Of a stretch of 46,985 nucleotides of DNA, positions 30,645 to 38,665 are shown one piece after another. The notes beneath the pieces are model-generated. The model saw only the letters and a program-made list of their open reading frames with translations. It was not told the DNA's origin and ran no database searches. The position numbers were made by a program, and so were the translations under genes. The stretch comes from RGIG8748 sp045646525. Its GTDB lineage: Bacteria; Bacillota; Clostridia; UMGS1810. The first letter of the stretch is position 1; each line of letters opens with the position of its first letter. Location: assembly GCA_045646525.1 (NCBI GenBank), contig JAZRKX010000050.1:1-46985 (forward strand). The letters run 5' to 3'.

Positions 30645-31070
30645 TCAAAGTCTGTTCTTGCCTATTTGCTTTACCATTGTTACCTTGGTGCCCACATCTA
30701 TTATGGACTCCACATCCACACTGTCCATGAATGTTTCCATAACGGTAAAGCCCATCCCCGAACGCTCACCGTCGGTATTGGTGGTAAAGAGCGGCTCTCT
30801 TGCCTTTGCTATATCGGGTATACCTCTGCCGTTGTCTTTAATAACAATAGTTACTGTATCGCCCGCTACCTCGCAATCCATGTACACAAATCCATGGGAT
30901 TTGCTGTATCCGTGAACTATGGAATTTGTTACCGCCTCGCTTACTGCGGTCTTGATATCCGCAAGCTCCTCTAATGTAGGGTCGAGCGGTGCAACAAAGG
31001 CCGCTATTACCGAGCGTGCAAAGCTCTCATTTTCGCTTTTGTCCAAAAATTTGATTTCTATTTTGTTCAT
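30645..31070 (-). CDS. spoIIAB: Anti-sigma F factor SpoIIAB (serine kinase)
   Basis: This is 141 residues with a GHKL kinase fold: N box EAVTNSIVHGY, G1 box IKDNGRGIPDI and G2 SGMGFTVMETFMD. It binds SigF and phosphorylates SpoIIAA. It lies between spoIIAA and sigF with short gaps, the standard operon order. Confidence 0.95.
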   Translation of the reverse strand: MNKIEIKFLDKSENESFARSVIAAFVAPLDPTLEELADIKTAVSEAVTNSIVHGYSKSHGFVYMDCEVAGDTVTIVIKDNGRGIPDIAKAREPLFTTNTDGERSGMGFTVMETFMDSVDVESIIDVGTKVTMVKQIGKNRL

Positions 31071-31087
31071 ATGTATTACCTCCCCTC

Positions 31088-31420
31088 TTACGCTGTCTTA
31101 ATTGCATCGGTGAGGCAATCATATATATTTGTAATTCTGTGCATGCCCGAAAGCTCCAACAGCTTTCGCAAGGTGGGTTTGTTTGCTACTATGCACACCT
31201 CTCCGTTTATGGCTCTCATAAGCTTGTATCTGCCTATTATTATGCCTATGCCCGAGCTGTCCATAAAATCCAAATCCGAAAAATCAAATACCACTTTTCT
31301 TACATTTTCGTGGCTTATTTTGAGGTCTATCTCGTCGCGTATGGATGAGGCATTGTGCTGGTCTATGTCTCCCGTGACGGATACTACAAGGCATTTTTGC
31401 CTCATGTTGAATTTAATCAT
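31088..31420 (-). CDS. spoIIAA: Anti-anti-sigma factor SpoIIAA
   Basis: This is a 110-residue STAS protein. The phosphorylation site is Ser in FSDLDFMDSSGIGIIIGRYK. Unphosphorylated SpoIIAA frees SigF from SpoIIAB. It is the first gene of the operon, with AGGAGG before the ATG. Confidence 0.95.
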   Translation of the reverse strand: MIKFNMRQKCLVVSVTGDIDQHNASSIRDEIDLKISHENVRKVVFDFSDLDFMDSSGIGIIIGRYKLMRAINGEVCIVANKPTLRKLLELSGMHRITNIYDCLTDAIKTA

Positions 31421-31444
31421 AAATAATTCCTCCTTTTGTAATCT

Positions 31445-31510
31445 GACAAAAAGGGGTAATTAGAATTATCCCCTTTCAGCTAGTATTTCTAGGAAAGAAT
31501 TATTTTTCCT
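31445..31510 (-). promoter_or_regulatory. spoIIA upstream region: possible sigma-H promoter and terminator hairpin
   Basis: AGGAAAA (31510-31504), 14 bases, GAAAT (31489-31485) is an approximate match to sigma-H boxes. It is followed by a 7-bp hairpin AAAGGGG/CCCCTTT (31450-31456 with 31470-31476) and TTTTTG on the minus strand. The hairpin probably ends folC transcripts, yet lies between the promoter and spoIIAA. Confidence 0.5.
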
Positions 31511-31528
31511 TTGACGGGAAATGAAGTA

Positions 31529-32779
31529 TTATGACAAATATGTCCTTAAAGCACCTGCAAGATAAAGCGAGCCTGCCACGCACACAAAGCCGTCCTCACC
31601 CGATAGGGCTATGGCTTTGTCTGCGGCTTTTTTGTAATCGGGTTCATACAGGGCATCGGGTATAAACTTACGGATTTTCCCATAGACGGTTTGAGTCTGC
31701 CTTGCACTCGGAACATCTGTTATGACAAAAGTGCCTTTTAGAGCGGAAAGGCGCTTGGCACACTCTTCGAAGTCCTTATCATTGAGCATACCTATTACAA
31801 AAATGCGTTTTTTGTCCGATAGGTACATATCAGCACTTTTGCAAAACGCATCTACACCGCACATATTGTGCGCACCGTCTATTATAACACGCTCTCTTAC
31901 ACGCTCAAAACGGCATTTCCATCTTGTGTTTTCTATACCCTTTACGATTGTATCATCATCTATGCCAAGCTCTCTTGCAGAAAGCACCGCCAATGCGGCA
32001 TTGGATGCCTGAAAGCTTCCCAGAAGCTTAAGTCTCATAGTAAGCGAGTCCACCGCAATATCTGTGTAGTCTAGAGCGGCTTCCTTTATGCCGTAATCCG
32101 AATCTGCAAGGAGACATTTTGCACCCTGCTCTGTTGCATAGCTTTGTATTACCTCAAAGATTTTACCCTCTGTATCGGGGTGGACAACCGCCGTGCATCC
32201 TCTCTTTATGATACCTGCCTTTTGGAGTGCTATATCCTCTAAAGTATCGCCGAGTATATCGGTATGGTCAAGACCCAGACGGGTTATTACGCAAAGTGCG
32301 GGGTCTTCTATAACATTGGTAGAATCCATAAGTCCGCCTATACCGCATTCTATTACACAATAATCGCAGTTTTCTTCTTTAAAATACAAAAATCCTATTG
32401 CGGTAATTATCTCGAATTCAATAGGATGTACATCATTTAATTTTTCTATAGCTTCTGCCACAAGATTCGTATAGCGTACAAGCTTATCCGCGGGTATATT
32501 TACACCGTTTATTGTAAGACGTTCATTAAACACCTCTATATACGGCGAGGTATTCATACCTACCTTATAACCTGATTGCATTAAGATATTTGTAAGCATA
32601 CACGACACCGAGCCCTTGCCGTTTGTTCCCGCTATGTGTATGCACTTTAAATCCCTGTGAGGATTACCCAGAGTATTAAGCAGGGCTTTGATATTACAAA
32701 GCCCTGCCTTTTTTCCGAATCTGCCTGCAGAATGAATGTATTCGATACACTCTTTTTCTGTACTTAGCAAATTAATCAC
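31529..32779 (-). CDS. folC: Folylpolyglutamate synthase / dihydrofolate synthase
   Basis: This is 416 residues. The Mur-ligase-like P-loop is HIAGTNGKGSVSCML (about 48-62), followed by TSPYIEVFNERLTING, GLDHTDILGD and FERV...IIDGAHN. It adds glutamate to folates. It overlaps valS by 4 bases and is the last gene of the pfkA-valS unit. Confidence 0.95.
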   Translation of the reverse strand: MINLLSTEKECIEYIHSAGRFGKKAGLCNIKALLNTLGNPHRDLKCIHIAGTNGKGSVSCMLTNILMQSGYKVGMNTSPYIEVFNERLTINGVNIPADKLVRYTNLVAEAIEKLNDVHPIEFEIITAIGFLYFKEENCDYCVIECGIGGLMDSTNVIEDPALCVITRLGLDHTDILGDTLEDIALQKAGIIKRGCTAVVHPDTEGKIFEVIQSYATEQGAKCLLADSDYGIKEAALDYTDIAVDSLTMRLKLLGSFQASNAALAVLSARELGIDDDTIVKGIENTRWKCRFERVRERVIIDGAHNMCGVDAFCKSADMYLSDKKRIFVIGMLNDKDFEECAKRLSALKGTFVITDVPSARQTQTVYGKIRKFIPDALYEPDYKKAADKAIALSGEDGFVCVAGSLYLAGALRTYLS

Positions 32780-35406
32780 CTGATTTTTTCTATACTTTCG
32801 AGCACTTTAGAGAGCATTTCTCTGTACTTCTCGCCTTTTGCCTTTTCCTCGTCTACAATCTTCTGAGGTGCCTTGCTTACAAAGGATTCGTTGGAAAGCT
32901 TGGACTCAACTCTCTTGATTTCTGCCTCTAACTTTGCCTTTTCCTGAGAAAGTCTTTCCATTTCCTTTGCTTTGTCTACGAGTTCGTCAAGAGGAATGTA
33001 AACCTGGGCGCCCTCAACAACTGCATTTACAGCATTATCGTCTATATCTGTCTTGTCGGATTTTATGAGAGTTTCGGATGCACCTGCGAGTTTTTCAAAG
33101 AATAGCTCACAGCCCTCGAAAATTTCCTTTTTGTCGGTTACTATGATAACCTTTGCCTTTTTGGAGGGAACTACATTCATCTGTGTTCTTAAATTACGGA
33201 TTGCTCTTATAGCATCCATAACTATCTGCATTCTCTTCTCATCCTCGGGGAACGACAGGCTTTCGTCATACTTGGGCCATGCCGATACCATGATGCTGTC
33301 CTCTCCAGTGGGAAGATATCCGAATATTTCCTCGGTTATAAAGGGCATAAAGGGATGGAGAAGCTTTAAAGTATTTACAAGGATATACGAAAGTACCTTC
33401 TGTGCGACCTTGTCTGCACCCGAAGCCTCGTAGAGACGGGGTTTAACAAGCTCGATGTACCAGTCGCAATAGTTGTCCCAGATGAAGTCATAGAGCTTGG
33501 ATACAGCAACACCAAGTTCGAATTTATCCAAGTTTTCGGTAACTTCCTTTGCAAGTGTGTTGAATGAGCTTATAATCCACTTGTCTTCAGTACGCATTTC
33601 GCTTACATCGGGAAGCTCTACCTTGTCTATATCAAGATTCATAAGCAGGAATCTTGATGCATTCCATATCTTGTTTGCAAAGTTACGGCTTGCCTCAACT
33701 CTCTCCTTGTAATAACGCATATCGTTACCGGGGGAGTTACCTGTGGCAAGGGTAAAGCGAAGAGCGTCGGCACCGTACTCGGCTATAACTTCGAGCGGGT
33801 CTATACCGTTGCCCAATGATTTACTCATCTTTCTTCCAAGGCTGTCTCTTACTATACCGTGGATAAATACATATTTAAACGGCTCTTCTTCCATATGCTC
33901 CATTGCAGAGAAAATCATTCTTGCAACCCAGAAGAATATGATATCGTAACCTGTTACAAGCACGCTTGTGGGATAGAAATACTTAAGGTCATCTGTCTTT
34001 TCGGGCCAGCCGAGTGTAGAGAACGGCCAAAGTGCCGAACTGAACCATGTATCGAGCACATCGGGGTCCTGCTTTAGTGTGCCGCCGCACTTGGGACATG
34101 TAGTAACCTCATCCTTGGAAACTACAGTTTCACCGCACTCGCAGTAATATGCGGGGATTCTATGTCCCCACCAGAGCTGACGGGAAATACACCAATCGTG
34201 TACATTTTCCATCCAGTTCAAGTATGTCTTGGAGAATCTATCGGGCACAAACTTAATTGTACCATCCTTAACTACCTCAATAGCCTTCTTGCTCAGTGGC
34301 TCCATCTTAACAAACCACTGCTTTGATGTGATAGGCTCTACAGTAGTTCCGCAACGGTAGCACTGACCTACATTGTGGCTGTGGGGCTTAACCTTAACAA
34401 GAAGTCCTGCTTTTTCCAGGTCTTCTACCATAGCCTTTCTGGCTTCGTAGCGGTCCATACCCTCATACTTTCCGCCGTAGGAATTTATGGTAGCATCGTC
34501 ATTTAACACCTTAATCTGCTCAAGATTGTGTCTTAAACCAACCTCGAAGTCGTTGGGGTCGTGAGCAGGGGTAATCTTAACACAGCCTGTACCGAAATCC
34601 TTATCCACATAGTCATCGGCTATAACAGGGATTTCTCTGCCTACTAAGGGCAGAATGAGAGTTTTGCCTACAAGATGAGCATATCTTTCATCCTCGGGGT
34701 GAACTGCAACTGCAGTATCGCCAAGGAGGGTTTCGGGTCTTGTGGTGGCAATTTCCACAACCTCGTCCGAATCCTTAACAGGATAATTGATATGCCAGAA
34801 GAAGCCTTCCTGCTCCTCGTACTCTACCTCTGCATCGGAAAGTGCTGTAATACAATGGGGACACCAGTTTATGATTCTGTTGCCCTGATATATAAGTCCC
34901 TTTTCGTAGAGCTTTACAAATACTTCCTTAACGGCATTGGAACATCCCTCGTCCATAGTGAAACGCTCTCTGTCCCAGTCGCATGAGCAACCGAGCTTTT
35001 TAATCTGATTTATAATACGGCTGCCGAACTGGTTTTTCCAATCCCATACCCTTTCCAGAAACTTTTCTCTTCCAAGGTCGTAGCGGGTAAGACCCTCCTC
35101 TTTTCTGAGAGCCTCCTCAACTTTAATCTGAGTAGCTATACCTGCGTGGTCTGTACCGGGAATCCAGAGCGCATTGTAGCCTGCCATCCTCTTATAACGC
35201 ACAAGTATATCCTGAAGTGTTTCATCGAGGGCATGTCCCATGTGGAGCTGTCCTGTAACATTCGGGGGCGGTATAACAACAGTAAAAGGCTCCTTGCTTT
35301 CGTCGGGCTTTGCACTAAAGTACTTGCCGTCTGTCCACATGGAATATATTCTGTCCTCCACTTCTGCGGGGTTATACTGTTTTGCCAGTTCTCTTTTTGA
35401 AGCCAT
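32776..35406 (-). CDS. valS: Valyl-tRNA synthetase
   Basis: The start is set at MASKRELAKQYNP (ATG 35406); the TTG at 35415 is less likely. 876 residues, normal for ValRS. The HIGH-type motif is PPPNVTGQLHMGHAL near 47, a CP1 editing domain follows, the KMSKS-type motif is RKMSKSLGNG near 525, and the C-terminal coiled coil is EMERLSQEKAKLEAEI. It charges tRNA-Val. No T-box leader is visible because it is preceded directly by a small membrane gene. Confidence 0.97.
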   Translation of the reverse strand: MASKRELAKQYNPAEVEDRIYSMWTDGKYFSAKPDESKEPFTVVIPPPNVTGQLHMGHALDETLQDILVRYKRMAGYNALWIPGTDHAGIATQIKVEEALRKEEGLTRYDLGREKFLERVWDWKNQFGSRIINQIKKLGCSCDWDRERFTMDEGCSNAVKEVFVKLYEKGLIYQGNRIINWCPHCITALSDAEVEYEEQEGFFWHINYPVKDSDEVVEIATTRPETLLGDTAVAVHPEDERYAHLVGKTLILPLVGREIPVIADDYVDKDFGTGCVKITPAHDPNDFEVGLRHNLEQIKVLNDDATINSYGGKYEGMDRYEARKAMVEDLEKAGLLVKVKPHSHNVGQCYRCGTTVEPITSKQWFVKMEPLSKKAIEVVKDGTIKFVPDRFSKTYLNWMENVHDWCISRQLWWGHRIPAYYCECGETVVSKDEVTTCPKCGGTLKQDPDVLDTWFSSALWPFSTLGWPEKTDDLKYFYPTSVLVTGYDIIFFWVARMIFSAMEHMEEEPFKYVFIHGIVRDSLGRKMSKSLGNGIDPLEVIAEYGADALRFTLATGNSPGNDMRYYKERVEASRNFANKIWNASRFLLMNLDIDKVELPDVSEMRTEDKWIISSFNTLAKEVTENLDKFELGVAVSKLYDFIWDNYCDWYIELVKPRLYEASGADKVAQKVLSYILVNTLKLLHPFMPFITEEIFGYLPTGEDSIMVSAWPKYDESLSFPEDEKRMQIVMDAIRAIRNLRTQMNVVPSKKAKVIIVTDKKEIFEGCELFFEKLAGASETLIKSDKTDIDDNAVNAVVEGAQVYIPLDELVDKAKEMERLSQEKAKLEAEIKRVESKLSNESFVSKAPQKIVDEEKAKGEKYREMLSKVLESIEKIR

Positions 35407-35421
35407 TATGTTCAATCCTCT

Positions 35422-35598
35422 CTATATAACCATTACATAAATAACTATTGCAAGTGTGATAACATACAAAATAAGCTTGTATGCCATTTCTTCGTTTTGC
35501 GCGGGCTCTCTTTTTAAAACCAACGCAAGGATTTTTTTGGAAAGGTAGTTGCACACCAGAAGTGCCGCCAACACCGCAAACAATATGTATTTTAACAT
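35422..35598 (-). CDS. Small two-helix membrane protein between pfkA and valS (58 aa)
   Basis: ATG 35598 lies after AGGAGG and TAG at 35422-35424. Two hydrophobic helices (YILFAVLAALLVCNYL and KLILYVITLAIVIYVMV) flank a charged loop (KREPAQNEEMAY). No family recognised. It lies in a tight leftward operon and is probably translated. Confidence 0.68.
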   Translation of the reverse strand: MLKYILFAVLAALLVCNYLSKKILALVLKREPAQNEEMAYKLILYVITLAIVIYVMVI

Positions 35599-35615
35599 AT
35601 GTTCCTCCTATGTAC

Positions 35616-35639
35616 TTTCGGATACTATTGTATCCGAAA
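35616..35639 (-). other. 10-bp hairpin after the pfkA stop
   Basis: TTTCGGATAC / GTATCCGAAA with a 4-base loop, 2 bases after the pfkA stop and just before the next ribosome binding site. No T run follows on the minus strand, so an mRNA-stability role is more likely than termination. Confidence 0.45.
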
Positions 35640-35641
35640 TT

Positions 35642-36619
35642 TTATCTTGATACCGAAAGCTTACGCACAAGTGCATACATATCGCGGTTTAATACCTTTT
35701 TCATCTCAAGACCCTCTGTAATATCGAGGTCGGTAATAGCTCCGCCCTTCATAACAACTACTCTGTTGCTCTTGCCCTGAGATATAAGGTCTACCGCCCT
35801 TGAGCCCATTACAGCCGCCGAAACTCTGTCTCGCACGGTGGGGCATCCGCCTCTCTGTATATGACCGAGTATGGTAGCTCTGGTATCTATACCTGTCTCT
35901 TCCTTGATGCGCTTTGCCATCTTGCTTACATCCATATCCACGCCCTCGGCAACTACTATGATATTGTGCTTTCTGCCGTTGGCTCTGCCATCTTTTATAA
36001 CCTCGATAACATCTTTATCAAAATCAAAGGGCACTTCGGGGGTAAGGACTACCTCCGCACCGCATGCTATGGCAGTTTCTACAGCTATATAACCCGCCCT
36101 TGCACCCATAACCTCGATAACCGAGCATCTGTGGTGGGATGTACAGGTATCGCGAAGCTTATCTGCCGCTTCGAGAGCTGTGTTAAGTGCTGTATCAAAA
36201 CCTATAGTGTATTCACTGCAGGCAATGTCATTATCTATAGTACCGGGAACGGCAATGGTGAGTATACCGTGCTCAGCAAGAGCTCTGGCACCCTTGAATG
36301 AGCCGTCGCCGCCTATGACAACAAGTGCGTCGATACCGTTTTCACGGCAAACCTCGGCACCCTTGGCTATACCCTCGGGCTCCTTGAATTCAGGACAACG
36401 CGCTGTCTCCAGCATAGTACCTCCGCGCTGAAGATACTCGCTTACGCATCTTGCGTCCATTTCTATCATGTTATTATTGAGAAGACCGCGGTAGCCCTCC
36501 TTGATACCCATGACCTTGTAGCCATAGCCAAGACCTGTTCTTACAACGGCTCTTACTGCCGCGTTCATACCGGGCGCATCGCCGCCGCTTGTGAGCACTC
36601 CTATTGTTTTGATTTCCAT
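35642..36619 (-). CDS. pfkA: ATP-dependent 6-phosphofructokinase
   Basis: This is 325 residues. The motifs are GVLTSGGDAPGMNAAVRAVVR at the N-terminus, GGDGSFKGA near 102 (Gly, not Asp, fits the ATP-dependent form), PGTIDNDI with the catalytic Asp near 127, and MGARAGYIA near 169. It commits fructose 6-phosphate to glycolysis. A sigma-A promoter lies at 36683-36711. Confidence 0.96.
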   Translation of the reverse strand: MEIKTIGVLTSGGDAPGMNAAVRAVVRTGLGYGYKVMGIKEGYRGLLNNNMIEMDARCVSEYLQRGGTMLETARCPEFKEPEGIAKGAEVCRENGIDALVVIGGDGSFKGARALAEHGILTIAVPGTIDNDIACSEYTIGFDTALNTALEAADKLRDTCTSHHRCSVIEVMGARAGYIAVETAIACGAEVVLTPEVPFDFDKDVIEVIKDGRANGRKHNIIVVAEGVDMDVSKMAKRIKEETGIDTRATILGHIQRGGCPTVRDRVSAAVMGSRAVDLISQGKSNRVVVMKGGAITDLDITEGLEMKKVLNRDMYALVRKLSVSR

Positions 36620-36682
36620 AATATTTCCTCCAATGTTATATAAAAATGCACAAATATACTAATATGCCATAATATAACATAT

Positions 36683-36711
36683 ATTTTATAACATTTTCGG
36701 CAAAAAATCAA
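36683..36711 (-). promoter_or_regulatory. pfkA promoter
   Basis: TTGATT (36711-36706), 17 bases, TAAAAT (36688-36683), 64 bases upstream of the ATG. Confidence 0.6.
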
Positions 36712-36739
36712 GTATTATGCACGATTTTTGGTAATTTAA

Positions 36740-37336
36740 TCAGCCTATAAACATCTGAGTCCACAGGTTTCCGTTTTTAACATAACCTACACCTATCTCT
36801 TTGTATGATGAACTCAATATATTAGCTCTGTGACCGGGGGAGTTCATCCAGGCATTTACAACTGCCTCAGGTGTTTTTTGTCCTTTTGCTATATTCTCGC
36901 CCGCTGTCCTGTATGATATGCCAAATCTCTCAATCATATCAAAGGGTGAGCCGTATGTGGGACTGGTATGGGAAAAATAGTTTTTATCTGCCATATCCTG
37001 TGATTTGTAGCGCGCTACACGGCTAAGCTGCCAGTTGTGTGTAAGCTCTTTCAATCCATTTTGTCTTCTTACCTGATTTACAAGGCGTACAACCTCGGTT
37101 TCGAATTCGCTTACTGCCGCATCGGCGGTGGGGATTGTAACAAGCTGTCCGGGGTATATGAGCGCAGGATTTTTTATCTGCGGATTTGCTCCGATTACCT
37201 CGGAGAGCCCCTGCTCGTACTTTACGGATATCTTCCACATGGTGTCGCCTTTTATTACCTTGTGTGTAGTGCTTGCATGTGCTCCTGTAGTAATTATTGC
37301 ACCTATTATAAGTGCAGCTGAAAATGTCTTTTTCAT
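36740..37336 (-). CDS. Secreted LysM-CAP domain protein
   Basis: This is 198 residues. A signal peptide (MKKTFSAALIIGAIITTGAHA) is followed by a LysM at about 24-68 (HKVIKGDTMWKISVKYEQGLSEVI...ALIYPGQLVTIP) and a CAP/SCP domain at about 78-198 (VRLVNQVRRQNGLKEL, HTSPTYGSPFDMIERFG, GENIAKGQ, WMNSPGHRANILS). It resembles spore-coat or wall-associated YkwD/SafA-type proteins of spore formers. Function in the wall is likely, enzymatic activity unclear. Confidence 0.9.
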   Translation of the reverse strand: MKKTFSAALIIGAIITTGAHASTTHKVIKGDTMWKISVKYEQGLSEVIGANPQIKNPALIYPGQLVTIPTADAAVSEFETEVVRLVNQVRRQNGLKELTHNWQLSRVARYKSQDMADKNYFSHTSPTYGSPFDMIERFGISYRTAGENIAKGQKTPEAVVNAWMNSPGHRANILSSSYKEIGVGYVKNGNLWTQMFIG

Positions 37337-37385
37337 AACTAAACCTCCTTTTTCGGCACTTTTTCATGCCGCAAAATGCACCTCC

Positions 37386-37414
37386 ATTATATCACAATGG
37401 TTTACATAATTCAA
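37386..37414 (-). promoter_or_regulatory. Promoter of the LysM-CAP gene
   Basis: TTGAAT (37414-37409), 17 bases, TATAAT (37391-37386). Confidence 0.65.
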
Positions 37415-37423
37415 ATACAACAT

Positions 37424-37466
37424 ATGGAAAAAGCCATGGCTTCTGCGTTTTAGAAACCATGGCTTT
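37424..37466 (-). terminator. Terminator after the serine hydrolase gene
   Basis: AAAGCCATGG / CCATGGCTTT (37430-37439 with 37457-37466), followed by TTTTTCC on the minus strand, 10 bases after the stop at 37477. It ends the hprK-to-hydrolase operon. Confidence 0.75.
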
Positions 37467-37476
37467 ACATAACACA

Positions 37477-38649
37477 TCATCTTGTTATACAATTATAAAT
37501 CACATTTCTGAGTCGGGACTGGTAGTATGTCTCCTGCGGATTTGTCATGTGGTGGGTATAGAACGATGCAAGCTTAAGGTCGGTATCTACAAGCACATTT
37601 GCACCCGCGGCACCGCCCCATCCGAACTCACCGTAAGAGCCGTTTGAGCCGCTTTTTGCCTTGTCTATCATGGTACGAACACCAAGTCCGTAGCCGTAGC
37701 CTTTAAGTTGAGACCATTTGAGGTAAGGAAGAAGCTGTTCTGTAAGCTGATTTGTTTTAAGAAGTCCTACCGTAGCCGATGAAAGAATTCTCTCGCCATT
37801 TGCACCTATACCACCGAGGCTTAATGCAGTTGCAAATTTCATATAATCTGCAGGCGAGGTGGTAACACCGGCACCGCCGCTGTCGTACTCGCTTCCGAGA
37901 ACATATGATACCTTTTTATCTATTTTGACTATCTTTCCGCCCTGACTTTTTACCTCACCGCTCTGAAGCTTTACTATGTCGGTATTTTCGCCGTCTACAA
38001 AGTTGTAGAGGTTATTTACCCTGTCTATTACTTCGTCGTTGTGATAGTAAGAGTCATTCATTCCGAGAGGCTCGAATATATTTTTCTTTACATAGTCTCT
38101 GAACTTCATGCCCGACATTGCTTCTACCGCCGCCGCAAGAATATCGTGACCTATGCTGTACATCCACTTTGTACCGGGCTCATAGTAAAGTGGGTCTTCT
38201 GCAATACACTTTGCAACGGTAAGGGTATCCATCCTGCCGTCTGTGATTTCTCTTGCCTTTTTAAATCCCGGAGCGCTCAGGTCATAGCTAAACCCTGCCG
38301 TCATGGTAAAAAGGTTGCGTAATGTTATGGGATTTTTGGCTTTCCTTACATCATCGCCCTCTTTTACATACATCTTTCTGAACTCGGGTATATACTCATA
38401 CAGGGGGTCATCGAGAAGAAATACTCCCTTTTCATAAAGCTGAAGTGCGGCAGTTACCGTAATCGGCTTTGAGCACGAATAGATGTTGAAAAGTCCTTCT
38501 CCTGTCATGGGGACTTTGTTTTCAAGGTCGGAGTAACCCGACTCATAGCGGAAAACCTCCTTACCATCTACTGCTATTCTTATGCAGTTGCCGGGGATTC
38601 TCCATGATGTGAGGTGGTCCATAAATTCTTTTAATGGTTCAAAATTCAT
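37477..38649 (-). CDS. Serine hydrolase of the beta-lactamase family (class C-like)
   Basis: This is 390 residues, no signal peptide. The catalytic SxxK is S58-C-S-K61 (FNIYSCSKPITV), the second motif is YSI in KWMYSIGHDIL near 164, and a GWGGAAG segment stands in for the third (KTG/HxG) box. Such proteins include esterases, D-aminopeptidases and PBP4-like enzymes; true beta-lactamase activity is unlikely. It is cotranscribed after dnaE (16-base gap). Confidence 0.85.
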   Translation of the reverse strand: MNFEPLKEFMDHLTSWRIPGNCIRIAVDGKEVFRYESGYSDLENKVPMTGEGLFNIYSCSKPITVTAALQLYEKGVFLLDDPLYEYIPEFRKMYVKEGDDVRKAKNPITLRNLFTMTAGFSYDLSAPGFKKAREITDGRMDTLTVAKCIAEDPLYYEPGTKWMYSIGHDILAAAVEAMSGMKFRDYVKKNIFEPLGMNDSYYHNDEVIDRVNNLYNFVDGENTDIVKLQSGEVKSQGGKIVKIDKKVSYVLGSEYDSGGAGVTTSPADYMKFATALSLGGIGANGERILSSATVGLLKTNQLTEQLLPYLKWSQLKGYGYGLGVRTMIDKAKSGSNGSYGEFGWGGAAGANVLVDTDLKLASFYTHHMTNPQETYYQSRLRNVIYNCITR

Positions 38650-38665
38650 TTTTCTTTCGTCCTTT

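Noticed and set aside
32776..35642. T-box leader for valS
   Set aside because: The gene upstream is only 16 bases away and no T-box sequence (AGGGTGG-type) or anti-terminator fold is visible before the operon's small gene.
37477..38649. Antibiotic-resistance beta-lactamase
   Set aside because: It lacks a signal peptide and a KTG box and sits in a housekeeping operon, so an esterase or peptidase role is likelier.
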